Of a stretch of 64,000 bases of DNA, positions 9,009-17,154 are shown one piece after another. The notes under the pieces were generated by a model. It did no database searches. It was not told the DNA's origin and saw only the letters and a program-made list of their open reading frames with translations. The translations under genes and the position numbers were made by a program. Origin of the DNA: Aestuariibaculum sp. M13 (GTDB lineage: Bacteria; Bacteroidota; Bacteroidia; Flavobacteriales; Flavobacteriaceae); assembly GCF_024723255.1 (NCBI RefSeq), contig NZ_JANIAC010000005.1, positions 186,001 to 250,000 on the forward strand. Reading direction: 5' to 3'. Each line of letters begins with the position of its first letter. Positions within the stretch are counted from its first letter, which is position 1.

Positions 9009-9016
9009 TACATTTG
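9009..9016 (+). promoter_or_regulatory. -7 promoter box of the receiver gene
   Basis: TACATTTG fits TAnnTTTG and lies 26 bases before the ATG at 9042, which supports that start over the in-frame TTG at 9030. Confidence 0.55.
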
Positions 9017-9041
9017 AAGTTCATTTTGATTGGATTTATTC

Positions 9042-9455
9042 ATGAACAACGTGTTAAACATATTACTTATTGAAGACGATGCCATCGAGGTGATGAAATT
9101 GAATAGGGCAATTTCGTCTTTAAATCTAAATCATAATATTATAGAAGCGCATAACGGAGAAGATGCGCTTATTTTTTTAGAACAAAAAAATAATCTTCCA
9201 GACATTATTTTGTTAGACTTAAATATGCCGAAAATAAACGGTATTGAGTTTTTAACAATACTTAAAAATAATGATGTTTTAAAGTATGTTCCTACTATTG
9301 TTCTAACCACGTCAAGTAATCAAAAAGATTTGTTAGAATGCTATAAAATTGGCATCGCAGGATATGTTTTAAAGCCGTTAAAGTACGACGAGTATGTTTT
9401 AAAAATTGAAAGCTTATTGAAATACTGGAGCATGAATGAGCTTATCAGGGTTTAA
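9042..9455 (+). CDS. CheY-like single-domain response regulator
   Basis: A 137-residue stand-alone receiver domain. The acidic pocket is Glu11/Asp12/Asp13, the phosphorylation site is Asp59 (IILLDLNMPKING), and Thr/Lys switch residues occur in VLTTSS and GYVLKPL. There is no output domain, so it can act only as a phosphate relay or protein-binding switch. I chose the ATG at 9042 because the longer reading uses a TTG placed only about 14 bases after the -7 box. It heads a set of four signalling genes (receiver, PAS kinase, Hpt, LytTR regulator), separated from the kinase by 147 bp in which I see no other feature. Confidence 0.85.
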   Translation: MNNVLNILLIEDDAIEVMKLNRAISSLNLNHNIIEAHNGEDALIFLEQKNNLPDIILLDLNMPKINGIEFLTILKNNDVLKYVPTIVLTTSSNQKDLLECYKIGIAGYVLKPLKYDEYVLKIESLLKYWSMNELIRV

Positions 9456-9602
9456 GGTAAATTCTTCATTTTTAGACCTTATTGTTATTCTGTACAAATT
9501 TATAAAGTAAATCTTACGTTTTATCTTTCAATTCTCGTGTAATAATCGTTACTTTACTAATAGAAATAAAACGTCATACCCTAATTTTTAATACCAATAT
9601 TA

Positions 9603-11537
9603 ATGCGTCAAGATGAGATTGACATATTAAAACAGCAATTAGCTGAAGAAAAGGCTGCGCGTATTTCTGCAGAAACCGAATTGTCTGAAGTTAAAAAACG
9701 ATTAGATAATACTGAAAATGGCCTGAAGGTTGGGTGTGAAAGTATTGTCGATGCATACCTTATAATGGACTTATCGGGAAACATTCTTAAAATGAATGAA
9801 AGCGCCCGAAATATACTAGACTTTAATGGAGACGGAATTGGTTATAACCTGATGTCTATGGTGAATCCGGAAGATCTGGAAAAGGTTAAAATTTCCTTTA
9901 AACAGCTTTTAAATGAGGGAATAATTACCAATTTCGAATTAAAGATTAAAACCCCGTTACAGCAATATAAAATTGTTCAGATTAATGGCAATATACTTTA
10001 TGAAAATGGTAGCCCTGTAGCAGCACAAGGTATTATTAGAGAAATTACTAAAAGCAAAGAAGCAGAAGAAAAACTAAGGGAATCTGAAGACCGACTGGCA
10101 ACGGTAATACTAAATCTTGACAAAGGTATTTTATTAGAAGATGAAAACAGAAGCATTATCGTTACCAATAATAAGTTCTGTGAATTTTTTAAAATTCCAT
10201 TACAACCAGAAGAACTTGTTGGTGTAGATTGCAGAAACGCTGCCGAAGAGGCAAAGTATTTGTTTAAAGAACCTGAAGCTTTTGTAAATAGAATCAATAC
10301 CATAATTAACCATAGAGAAGTAGTTACGGCGGAAGAACTTGAGATGGTTGATGGTCGTGTTTTTGAACGCGATTATGTTCCGGTTTTTAGAAATGGTGAG
10401 CTGAAGGGGCATTTATGGACGTATAAAGATTTTACGGTAAGGCGTCAGTACAGAGAAACTCTGGATCAGGAACGTTTAAAGTACAGAAACGTCATTACAA
10501 AAATGAATCTGGGTTTGGTAGAAGTCGATTTAAAAGATCATATTATTGTTGCCAATGAAAACTTCTTGCGAATGTCAGGGTATTCGGCCGAAGAACTTAT
10601 AGGTTCAGATGCTAAAAACTTATTTAGATTTGATCAGGAATTCTTTGAAGAAAAACGTGGAAATCGCGATCAGGGTTTAACCGATTCCTATGAAATAAAA
10701 ATGATTACCAAACGTGGTGAAGAACGCGATTGGTTAGTTAGTGTTGCGCCAAATTTTGATAGTAACGGCAACATGATAGGAACTATCGGTATTCATTTAG
10801 ATATAACTCATGTAAAAAGTTTAGAGCGCGAAAAGGTAGATCTTCTGGGGGCTTTAGAGCGAAGTAATAACGAATTACAGGAATATGCACATATTGTATC
10901 TCACGATTTAAAGTCGCCTTTGCGTAGTATAAATGCTTTGGTGAGTTGGATTAAAGATGATAACAAAGGGAAATTAGATGCGCCCACCATTCAGAATTTA
11001 GGTTTAATAGAAACTACTTTAGAGCGCATGGAGCAATTAATATCCGATGTGCTTGCCTATTCCAGTGTCGGATTTTATGAAAACGAAAAAGAGCCCGTTA
11101 ATGTTCAGGAAGTTGTTCAGGATTTAATTGAGATACTATTCATTCCAGAACACATAACAGTTTATATTTTAAAGCCTCTACCTGTAGTTTTCGGACATAA
11201 AACTAAAATACAGCAGTTATTTCAGAATTTAATAAGCAACGCTATTAAGTTTATAGATAAAGAAAAAGGGTTTATTTATATCTCTTTTGAAGAGTTAGAC
11301 GAGGCCTATCAATTTTCAGTTCAGGATAACGGAATGGGTATCGATAAAAAGTTTCATGAGAAAATTTTTAAGGTTTTTCATGCTTTAAAAAAGAGTCATG
11401 ATTCAACGGGTATTGGATTGTCTATTGTACAAAAAATTGTTGAACTGCACCATGGTAAAATTTGGTTAGAAAGTAAGCCTAATAAAGGCACTACATTTTT
11501 CTTTACATTAAAAAAAGGAACTAATGGAACAGCCTAA
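9603..11537 (+). CDS. Soluble multi-PAS sensor histidine kinase
   Basis: A 644-residue cytoplasmic kinase with no membrane segment. Residues 1-40 are a charged coiled coil; three PAS-like domains follow (about 45-160, 165-285 and 295-415); then a HisKA domain with phospho-acceptor His434 in IVSHDLKSPLRS; then a HATPase domain (NLISNAIKF, DNGMGIDKKF, TGIGLSIVQKIVE). No cofactor-binding residue for haem or flavin is obvious in the PAS domains, so the signal is unknown. The last 14 bases overlap the Hpt gene, indicating translational coupling. It probably starts the His-Asp-His-Asp relay formed with its neighbours. Confidence 0.87.
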   Translation: MRQDEIDILKQQLAEEKAARISAETELSEVKKRLDNTENGLKVGCESIVDAYLIMDLSGNILKMNESARNILDFNGDGIGYNLMSMVNPEDLEKVKISFKQLLNEGIITNFELKIKTPLQQYKIVQINGNILYENGSPVAAQGIIREITKSKEAEEKLRESEDRLATVILNLDKGILLEDENRSIIVTNNKFCEFFKIPLQPEELVGVDCRNAAEEAKYLFKEPEAFVNRINTIINHREVVTAEELEMVDGRVFERDYVPVFRNGELKGHLWTYKDFTVRRQYRETLDQERLKYRNVITKMNLGLVEVDLKDHIIVANENFLRMSGYSAEELIGSDAKNLFRFDQEFFEEKRGNRDQGLTDSYEIKMITKRGEERDWLVSVAPNFDSNGNMIGTIGIHLDITHVKSLEREKVDLLGALERSNNELQEYAHIVSHDLKSPLRSINALVSWIKDDNKGKLDAPTIQNLGLIETTLERMEQLISDVLAYSSVGFYENEKEPVNVQEVVQDLIEILFIPEHITVYILKPLPVVFGHKTKIQQLFQNLISNAIKFIDKEKGFIYISFEELDEAYQFSVQDNGMGIDKKFHEKIFKVFHALKKSHDSTGIGLSIVQKIVELHHGKIWLESKPNKGTTFFFTLKKGTNGTA

Positions 11538-11841
11538 TATGTCATACATTCAAAGTATGTCTGGAGGCGATAAGGCTTTCGAATACAAGATTATAAATAT
11601 CATTAAACGAGAATTTCCTGAAGAAATAGCAACGTTTCAATATAATTTAAAGTCGGAAGAATACCAGAAAGCAGCAGATAATGTCCATAAACTTAAACAT
11701 AAAATCCTTATTTTGGGCCTCGAAAAAAGTTATTACACAGCGGTTGCATTCGAGGATAATTTGAGAGAAGGTAATGCGAATTTGCATACTGAGTTTGAAG
11801 CTATTTTAATGAACCTAACCAATTACCTTAAAACATTATAA
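11524..11841 (+). CDS. Hpt-domain phosphotransfer protein
   Basis: A 105-residue all-helical protein with the Hpt signature: His55 in NVHKLKHKILILGL, followed by the amphipathic helix containing the YYTAVAFEDNLREG segment. Single-domain Hpt proteins shuttle phosphate between receiver domains. The ATG lies inside the end of the kinase gene (14 bp overlap), and the LytTR regulator starts 9 bp after its stop, so the three are one translational unit. It should take phosphate from a receiver (probably the one at 9042) and pass it to Asp53 of the LytTR protein. Confidence 0.8.
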   Translation: MEQPNMSYIQSMSGGDKAFEYKIINIIKREFPEEIATFQYNLKSEEYQKAADNVHKLKHKILILGLEKSYYTAVAFEDNLREGNANLHTEFEAILMNLTNYLKTL

Positions 11842-11850
11842 TCGAGTTTT

Positions 11851-12564
11851 ATGAATTGTATTATTATTGATGATGAAGAAACAGCAAGAGCTATAATTAG
11901 CCAATTATGTTCTAAAACAGAAGATTTAACTGTTCTGGAAGAGTTTCCGAATGCAATTCAGGCTATGAAATATTTAAACCAAAATAAGGTTGATTTGATT
12001 TTTCTTGATATCCACATGCCCGATTTTACAGGTTTCGATTTTATTCAAACATTGAAAAATCCACCTAAAATTATTTTAACCACATCGGATTCTAAGTTTG
12101 CCATTGATGCCTTTGAATACGATTGTATAGTTGATTATCTTGTAAAACCGGTATTACCTGTGCGTTTTGAAAAAGCTGTTTTAAAGGCAAAAAAAACAGA
12201 ATTAAAACAGGATGCTGTGGTAGAATCAGAATCCAAAGAGCAAACAGCTTCCGATAACGATCTTTATGTGAATATTGACAGACGCTTGATAAAGATTGAC
12301 ATTCCCAGTATTTACCTTATTGAAGCTAAAGGCGATTATATAAATATAAAGACCCAAACCAAAAACTATACGGTACATTCAACCTTAAAAAAGATTGAAG
12401 AAAAATTACCGACCGATTTATTTTTAAAAGTACACCGTTCGTATATTATTAATGTTGATGAAATTGTTGATATTGAGGATAATAGTGTGCTTATAAAGAA
12501 AGACGTGGTACCAGTAAGCCGTTCAAACCGTCCTGAATTGATGAATAGGTTAAATCTGCTATAA
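11851..12564 (+). CDS. LytTR-family response regulator
   Basis: A 237-residue DNA-binding regulator: receiver domain with Asp7/Asp8, phosphorylation site Asp53 (VDLIFLDIHMPDFTG) and Lys in VDYLVKPV, then a linker (about 118-140), then a LytTR domain (about 141-237; IYLIEAKGDYINIKT, FLKVHRSYIINVDEI, VPVSRSNR). LytTR domains bind short direct repeats about two helical turns apart. Exactly such repeats lie 23-45 bp beyond its stop codon, upstream of the receiver gene, and upstream of the 13026 gene, making these the probable targets. It is the end point of the phosphorelay. Confidence 0.87.
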   Translation: MNCIIIDDEETARAIISQLCSKTEDLTVLEEFPNAIQAMKYLNQNKVDLIFLDIHMPDFTGFDFIQTLKNPPKIILTTSDSKFAIDAFEYDCIVDYLVKPVLPVRFEKAVLKAKKTELKQDAVVESESKEQTASDNDLYVNIDRRLIKIDIPSIYLIEAKGDYINIKTQTKNYTVHSTLKKIEEKLPTDLFLKVHRSYIINVDEIVDIEDNSVLIKKDVVPVSRSNRPELMNRLNLL

Positions 12565-12586
12565 CGACTTAACATTCGATTACTTC

Positions 12587-12622
12587 CATTCATCTACACT
12601 TTTAATGGCATTCGGCGAAAAA
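12587..12622 (+). promoter_or_regulatory. LytTR-type direct repeats before the putative RNA gene
   Basis: CATTCATCTACACT (from 12587) and CATTCGGCGAAAA (from 12609) are spaced 22 bp, located 62 and 40 bp before the -7 box at 12649. This matches the spacing in the two neighbouring promoters. Confidence 0.5.
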
Positions 12623-12648
12623 GGTGCAGATATCCTTCTATTCGTATT

Positions 12649-12656
12649 TATATTTG
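12649..12656 (+). promoter_or_regulatory. -7 promoter box of the putative RNA gene
   Basis: TATATTTG is a perfect TAnnTTTG match in a region without an ORF. Transcription would start near 12662, exactly where the first RNA stem begins. No clear TTG -33 element is present, consistent with activation from the upstream repeats. Confidence 0.55.
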
Positions 12657-12661
12657 CTACA

Positions 12662-12858
12662 GGTAAATAACAATGTTAGGGTTATTTTTAAGTGTTTTAA
12701 CTTTTCATATTTTTTTAAGTTGTGTTATTTACCGAATAATGTGTTAGCGTATGGTTTGGTAGGCCATACGACAATAAAATAGAGGAACGTTTATGTTTGA
12801 ATGATTAATAGCAAAACTTCTATTTGAAAAGGCAGAAACTTTCGTTTTTGCCTTTTTT
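12662..12858 (+). ncRNA. Putative structured small RNA, about 195 nt
   Basis: The stretch has no ORF of note but is bounded by a good promoter (12649) and an intrinsic terminator (12831-12858). It contains two perfect complementary pairs: GGTAAATAACA (12662-12672) with TGTTATTTACC (12723-12733), 11 bp; and CGTATGG (12748-12754) with CCATACG (12764-12770), 7 bp with a 9-base loop. The third element is the terminator stem. This is the organisation of a trans-acting sRNA placed under LytTR control. I do not recognise the family; 6S-like RNA and an orphan leader were considered but nothing specific supports them. Confidence 0.5.
12831..12858 (+). terminator. Intrinsic terminator of the putative RNA gene
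   Basis: GGCAGAAAC pairs with GTTTTTGCC (one G-U pair), tetraloop TTTC, followed by six T residues. The A run before the stem could make it act in both directions. Confidence 0.75.
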
Positions 12859-12890
12859 AATTTAGGGGGTGTATTTTAAATATATATGTC

Positions 12891-12946
12891 TATTCTACAC
12901 TTATAGCTTTTTATTCAACTAAACAAAATTACCATTCGTCTATAGT
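12891..12946 (+). promoter_or_regulatory. Three LytTR-type direct repeats upstream of the 13026 gene
   Basis: TATTCTACAC (12891), TATTCAACTAAAC (12912) and CATTCGTCTATAG (12933) are exactly 21 bp apart. The third lies 61 bp before a -7-like CACATTTG at 12994-13001. A weak fourth copy (AATTCCGG) starts at 12953. Confidence 0.55.
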
Positions 12947-13025
12947 AACAGGAATTCCGGCTAAGATATCCTCGTTTTTAAGTAATAAAAAGACACATTT
13001 GTTATATACAAAATCCAGAAGTTTA

Positions 13026-13799
13026 ATGAGAATTGCAATAATAACAAATTACCCGATAGGCAAGGATGCTTTAGGTGATTATGCTTATCATTTAATTAAA
13101 CGTTTCAGGCAAAACGAATTGATTTCGGAAATTGTATTATTAACCAATAAACGATTTGGAAAGGAAGGGTTGTTTTTTACAGAATTGGGATGTAAAATAC
13201 AGGTGAAGGAGTGTTGGTTTTTAAATAGTTTGACTAATGTTTTTTCAATAAACAGGGCAATAAAAGAAACAAAACCAGACGCTGTATTGTTCGATTTTAA
13301 GAAGTCTATGTTTGGAGACAATAAAATAGCTAATGCTTTAGGAATGTTATTACCCTTTGTATGTAAGCTAAAGAAAATACCAAATGTTGTGGTTTGGCAT
13401 GAGATTTATAATGAAGATGCATTTAAATCTACCACAAAGTTTTTGGTTAGACAATTAAATAGATTCATGCAACTTGCTGATGGGGTGGTGGTCACAAAAC
13501 AATCTCATGAGAAATTATTAAACGAAAAGTACAGTGTTAAAAATATAATTTTTGTATCTCAAAATATTAATATCCCCGAAGAGCTTAAAGTCTCTCAACT
13601 AACTAAACTAAATCAAATTGCCAACTTCGGGGATATTATTGAGTACGATGTAACAGAAGAATTGAGTGGGAAAACAGAAGAATCGATTTGGATTAATAAA
13701 GTGGTTGATGTTTGTGTAAATATGTTTCATGAATTAGTAGAAAAGAAGGCATATTTATACCAGAAAAAGGTGAAGAAATTCATCATGGAAACAAGTTAG
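13026..13799 (+). CDS. Glycosyltransferase-4-like N-terminal domain protein
   Basis: A 257-residue protein beginning MRIAIITNYPIGKDALGDYAYHL, the first beta-strand and loop of a GT-B glycosyltransferase N-terminal domain, with a later VVVWHEIYNED and ADGVVVTKQSHEKLL typical of the same fold. The C-terminal nucleotide-sugar-binding domain expected of a full enzyme (another 150-200 residues) is absent; instead the chain ends in a Lys-rich helix. Activity as a transferase is therefore doubtful; it could be a partner subunit or a remnant. The ATG at 13026 is preferred because the TTG at 12999 overlaps the probable -7 box. Its promoter carries the LytTR-type repeats, so it is probably an output of the phosphorelay. 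Confidence 0.6.
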   Translation: MRIAIITNYPIGKDALGDYAYHLIKRFRQNELISEIVLLTNKRFGKEGLFFTELGCKIQVKECWFLNSLTNVFSINRAIKETKPDAVLFDFKKSMFGDNKIANALGMLLPFVCKLKKIPNVVVWHEIYNEDAFKSTTKFLVRQLNRFMQLADGVVVTKQSHEKLLNEKYSVKNIIFVSQNINIPEELKVSQLTKLNQIANFGDIIEYDVTEELSGKTEESIWINKVVDVCVNMFHELVEKKAYLYQKKVKKFIMETS

Positions 13800-13858
13800 T
13801 GTATTGGGGGTTACTCTCTCAACATTTGGTTTAGGTACCAAATTTTAACCCTTTTTCG

Positions 13859-13890
13859 AGGAAGTCATTTTTGGCTTCCTTGTTTCTTTT
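13859..13890 (+). terminator. Probable terminator between the 13026 gene and moaA
   Basis: AGGAAG and CTTCCT form a 6 bp stem around a T-rich loop, followed by TGTTTCTTTTT. It is moderate in quality and lies in the 105 bp between convergent genes. Confidence 0.45.
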
Positions 13891-13904
13891 TAAAGAGATC
13901 GTAA

Positions 13905-14915
13905 CTACCCGCCAATAGTTATCATACTTCGGTTTTTGTTGTGGCGTTCTGGTTCCTGGAGTTTTTCTAAAGTATTCATACCGCCACGCACTTTAAATTT
14001 TGCTTTTACAGCTTTCTCAATAATTGGCTCTATGGAGTTTCCGGCGCGAAGGTTTCCTAAAATATCAGATTCAGTAGCCGAAAACAAACAATTTTTTAAT
14101 TGTCCGTTAGCTGTTAAACGCAGTCGGTTGCAAGAATCACAAAACGGATTGGTAACCGAACTAATAATGGCAAAACTACCAGTATATCCTTTTATTCTAT
14201 AGTTTTTAGAGGTATCGTTAGGAGCGTCCTTTAAACGTTCTACTTGAGTTTCATCAAAAGAATCATAAACAATATTCATAATATCGCTGTAAGATACCAT
14301 TTTACTCATATCCCATTTATTACCATCAAAAGGCATAAATTCTATAAACCGAACAGTAATAGGTAAGGTCTTCGTGAAATTAATAAAATCGATAACTTCA
14401 TTGTCGTTAAAGTCTTTCATTAAAACGACATTCAGTTTAACTTTAAAACCTTCTTTAACCAAAAGTAAAATATTATTGTAGACTTTTTCAAAGTTATCTC
14501 GACGTGTAATTTCTTTGAATTTATCTCGATTTAAAGAGTCTAAACTAATATTTAAACTTTTTACATTATTAGTCTTTAAAACTTCAATAAACTTATCAAT
14601 AATAACAGCATTAGATGTTATGGAAAGTTCTACAGGTAACGACGCCAGTTTTTCTAATACTACTGGGAAATCTTTTCTAACCAAAGGTTCTCCACCTGTC
14701 AGTCTGATTTTAGAGACTCCATGCTTTACAAAGGTTTTAGCAATCTCGTAGATTTCCTCGTAAGTCATTAAATGGCTTTTAGGAGACAGAGGCACACCTT
14801 CTTCCGGCATACAATACGAACAACGTAAATTACAGCGCTCTATTAGTGAAATACGTAAATAGGCGTGGTCTCTACCAAAATTGTCCTGTAATATGTTTTT
14901 AGGTGTTGAACTCAT
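13905..14915 (-). CDS. moaA: GTP 3',8-cyclase MoaA
   Basis: A 336-residue radical SAM enzyme catalysing the first step of molybdenum cofactor synthesis, the conversion of GTP to 3',8-cyclo-GTP. The N-terminal SAM cluster motif is CNLRCSYC, the C-terminal second cluster motif is CDSCNRLRLTANGQLKNC, and the chain ends in the conserved Gly-Gly (MITIGG) needed for activity. Length matches the family. It is encoded alone, about 6.5 kb away from the rest of the cofactor genes (21380-26938), which contain the MoaC, MoaE and MoaD functions but no MoaA, so this gene completes the pathway serving the nitrate reductase. Confidence 0.95.
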   Translation of the reverse strand: MSSTPKNILQDNFGRDHAYLRISLIERCNLRCSYCMPEEGVPLSPKSHLMTYEEIYEIAKTFVKHGVSKIRLTGGEPLVRKDFPVVLEKLASLPVELSITSNAVIIDKFIEVLKTNNVKSLNISLDSLNRDKFKEITRRDNFEKVYNNILLLVKEGFKVKLNVVLMKDFNDNEVIDFINFTKTLPITVRFIEFMPFDGNKWDMSKMVSYSDIMNIVYDSFDETQVERLKDAPNDTSKNYRIKGYTGSFAIISSVTNPFCDSCNRLRLTANGQLKNCLFSATESDILGNLRAGNSIEPIIEKAVKAKFKVRGGMNTLEKLQEPERHNKNRSMITIGG

Positions 14916-15072
14916 TTTAAATCTCCTGCAAATTGGCTTTTAATAAAGTTACGAATAAGCCTTTCAATAGTCAATGCATATCAAATATATAATAGAATTT
15001 ATAAAGGATGCAGTAATTAAAAGGAAATATTTGATTTAAGCTGAATTTATTGTTTTACACTTAAAAACAACA

Positions 15073-15100
15073 AAAGCCACAATAAAAATTGTGGCTTTTT
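15073..15100 (-). terminator. Terminator of the TonB receptor/phosphatase operon
   Basis: AAGCCACAAT and ATTGTGGCTT form a perfect stem with an AAAA loop, flanked by A and T runs, so it works in either direction. It lies 85 bp beyond the stop of the 15185 gene. The remainder of the 14916-15184 gap shows nothing else. Confidence 0.8.
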
Positions 15101-15184
15101 AACAAAATGAAAATGACTAACTCAAATTGCTTTCGGTTGCGGAGATTCAATCTTTTCAAATCCCGATTCAACCTATAGTTAGTT

Positions 15185-16273
15185 TTATTCTAAGAACTTA
15201 TTTCTCAATTTAGAAATGGCGGTAGAATCCAGTCCTATTTCGGTTTCAAGATAGTTTTGTACAGAGCCATATTCGGCTTTTAAGATATCCATACCTGTTT
15301 GTAAATATGAACGTCTAACGCTCATCATTGGTCTTAAAATTCTCTGGTCGATACCGTAGAATTTTGCAGCCTTTTTAATGGTTTCTTCGTTGTTATCATA
15401 TCTAAAGTAGTTTGATAACGTGTACTCATTATAAATGGTTTCTTCATCAACACCTAAAGCCGTTAAAATTAAAGCTGAGGCATGTCCTGTTCGGTCTTTA
15501 CCTGCGGTACAGTGGAATAATAACGGTGTTCTGTCGTTATTTAGTAAATCACTGAAAAGGGTTTTAAAGGCGTCTTTACTTTTTAATAAATCTTCTGAAA
15601 TGTCTTCCATAAGTTTACCGCCGTCAAACGTTTCAGGATTGGCCTCTCTCAGTTTTCCAAACATTTCTTTCATATTGCCATTTCCCATATTTCCAACAGG
15701 CACATGAAACCATTGCACACCATTAGGATACATGTCTGGTTTTTCTTCGATTTCTTCGTTGGTTCTAAAATCCAAAATGGATTTAATATCGATAGTGCTC
15801 ATGTAGGCTAAATCTTCGTTTGTAAGATCTGATAATTCGCCAGAACGATAAATTAAGCCCCATTTTGTGTGTTTGCCATCTTGGGTTGGAATACCTCCTA
15901 AATCTCTAAAGTTTACACTGTTTTCTAAATCGATTTCACGTTCGGTTAAGTGTAAAGTATCTTTGCCGTTAACTGCAGCAAAAGCTAAACGTTGGTTAGG
16001 AGTGCTGTTTTTAATAGTTATGATTTTGTTTTCGTTAGAAAGTGTTACAGGAGCTTTCCAGTTTATAGTTTCAAAACTGTTACCCGAATATACATTCCAG
16101 TTACCTTTGCTTCTTAGAGTTAATTGGTAATCTTTTTCAGGTAATTTATCGACATAAATAACTTCGTTTAAAGTGTATTCTGGTCGTTCTGGTTTTGTAT
16201 ACTCTGCACAAGCCGCAAATACGGCTATACTGGCAACACTAAGCAGGCCTTTTATATGTTTTTTATTTATCAT
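15185..16273 (-). CDS. Exported lipoprotein tyrosine/inositol-phosphatase-like protein
   Basis: A 362-residue lipoprotein: signal peptide with lipobox ending at Cys22 (VFAACAEY), then an Ig/Fn-like beta region (about 30-110), then a Tyr_phosphatase_3 domain with the NFRDLGG motif (121-127) and the catalytic P-loop HCTAGKDRTG (Cys255, Arg261). Cys-based phosphatases of this type act on phosphotyrosine, phosphoinositides or inositol phosphates; the preferred substrate cannot be read from sequence. It is the last gene of a three-gene set with a second phosphatase and a TonB receptor, suggesting cell-surface removal of phosphate from an imported substrate. Confidence 0.82.
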   Translation of the reverse strand: MINKKHIKGLLSVASIAVFAACAEYTKPERPEYTLNEVIYVDKLPEKDYQLTLRSKGNWNVYSGNSFETINWKAPVTLSNENKIITIKNSTPNQRLAFAAVNGKDTLHLTEREIDLENSVNFRDLGGIPTQDGKHTKWGLIYRSGELSDLTNEDLAYMSTIDIKSILDFRTNEEIEEKPDMYPNGVQWFHVPVGNMGNGNMKEMFGKLREANPETFDGGKLMEDISEDLLKSKDAFKTLFSDLLNNDRTPLLFHCTAGKDRTGHASALILTALGVDEETIYNEYTLSNYFRYDNNEETIKKAAKFYGIDQRILRPMMSVRRSYLQTGMDILKAEYGSVQNYLETEIGLDSTAISKLRNKFLE

Positions 16274-16306
16274 TTGATTTGATACTTATTTTTTGAAAAT
16301 AGAGTT

Positions 16307-17149
16307 TTATGACTCTAAATAATTAGTTCTCATTTTATTGACGTCGACATGAATGGTTTCAAGAAAAGTATCAACATTTCCATATTCCTTTTCTATGTTA
16401 TCTAAAAAGGCATTTATGAAAGCTTCACTTGGACCAAAGTTTTTCTTTAGTTTTTCTAAAGCTTCTTTACCATATTTGGTTGAAATATAATTGTGATATT
16501 GTTCGTAAGATTTTGCAAGATAGGTTTTAGTTGCTAAATAATCTTTAACGATGTCGGCTCTATTTACTCCTAACGACCATAAAACTAAAGCGGCTGTCAT
16601 GCCAGCTCTGTCTTGACCTGCCTGGCAATGCCATAGTGTAGTTTTGCCTGTCTCTAATAAGTTAAATACAGTTTCAAAACCTTTTTTCTTTTGGGTGTCT
16701 ATTGTACCATAAAATTCAAGCATTTTTTCTTTTGCACTGTATTTTCCGGAAAGCACATCGACGATAAAAGATTCTGCATTAACTGTTTTTCCAGATGGGT
16801 CATTTGCCATTAGAGGATAGAAGTACATTTTAATGTCGGAAGGAATGCGATCTGGTTTTTCTTCAACTTCATGGGCTGTTCTCAAGTCAATGACTTGCTC
16901 TAAGCCTAATTGTTTAATGGTTTCCTGATCGGCATCGGTTAAAGCTGAAAGTTCTCCTGAACGAAATAGTTTTCGGTATAATACCCGTTTTCCGTCGGCT
17001 CCAATAAAACCTCCCATATCTCTAAAGTTGTCTTCACCTTCTAAATTTACGTGAGTTTCGTAGGATTTATTGTTTTCTGAAGTTTGTGCGGTTAAACTAA
17101 CCGCACAACTTGCTGAAATTAATAGATTGAATATTGTTTGTCTTAACAT
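16307..17149 (-). CDS. Secreted tyrosine/inositol-phosphatase-like protein
   Basis: A 280-residue paralogue of the neighbouring phosphatase, without its beta-sandwich region. It has a cleavable signal peptide (MLRQTIFNLL to about AQT at 21-23), the NFRDMGG motif (41-47) and the catalytic loop HCQAGQDRAG (Cys175, Arg181). The final Thr/Ser of the canonical HCxxGxxR[ST] loop is Ala here, a substitution that in related enzymes slows thioester or phosphoenzyme breakdown. It is separated by 33 bp from the lipoprotein phosphatase and by 5 bp from the TonB receptor, so all three are probably one operon. Periplasmic or secreted location is predicted. Confidence 0.8.
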   Translation of the reverse strand: MLRQTIFNLLISASCAVSLTAQTSENNKSYETHVNLEGEDNFRDMGGFIGADGKRVLYRKLFRSGELSALTDADQETIKQLGLEQVIDLRTAHEVEEKPDRIPSDIKMYFYPLMANDPSGKTVNAESFIVDVLSGKYSAKEKMLEFYGTIDTQKKKGFETVFNLLETGKTTLWHCQAGQDRAGMTAALVLWSLGVNRADIVKDYLATKTYLAKSYEQYHNYISTKYGKEALEKLKKNFGPSEAFINAFLDNIEKEYGNVDTFLETIHVDVNKMRTNYLES

Positions 17150-17154
17150 AAGTA

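Noticed and set aside
9486-9534. Possible further LytTR repeats before the PAS kinase gene
   Set aside because: TATTC and AATTC copies are 44 bp apart with no good intermediate copy and no TAnnTTTG box at the expected distance.
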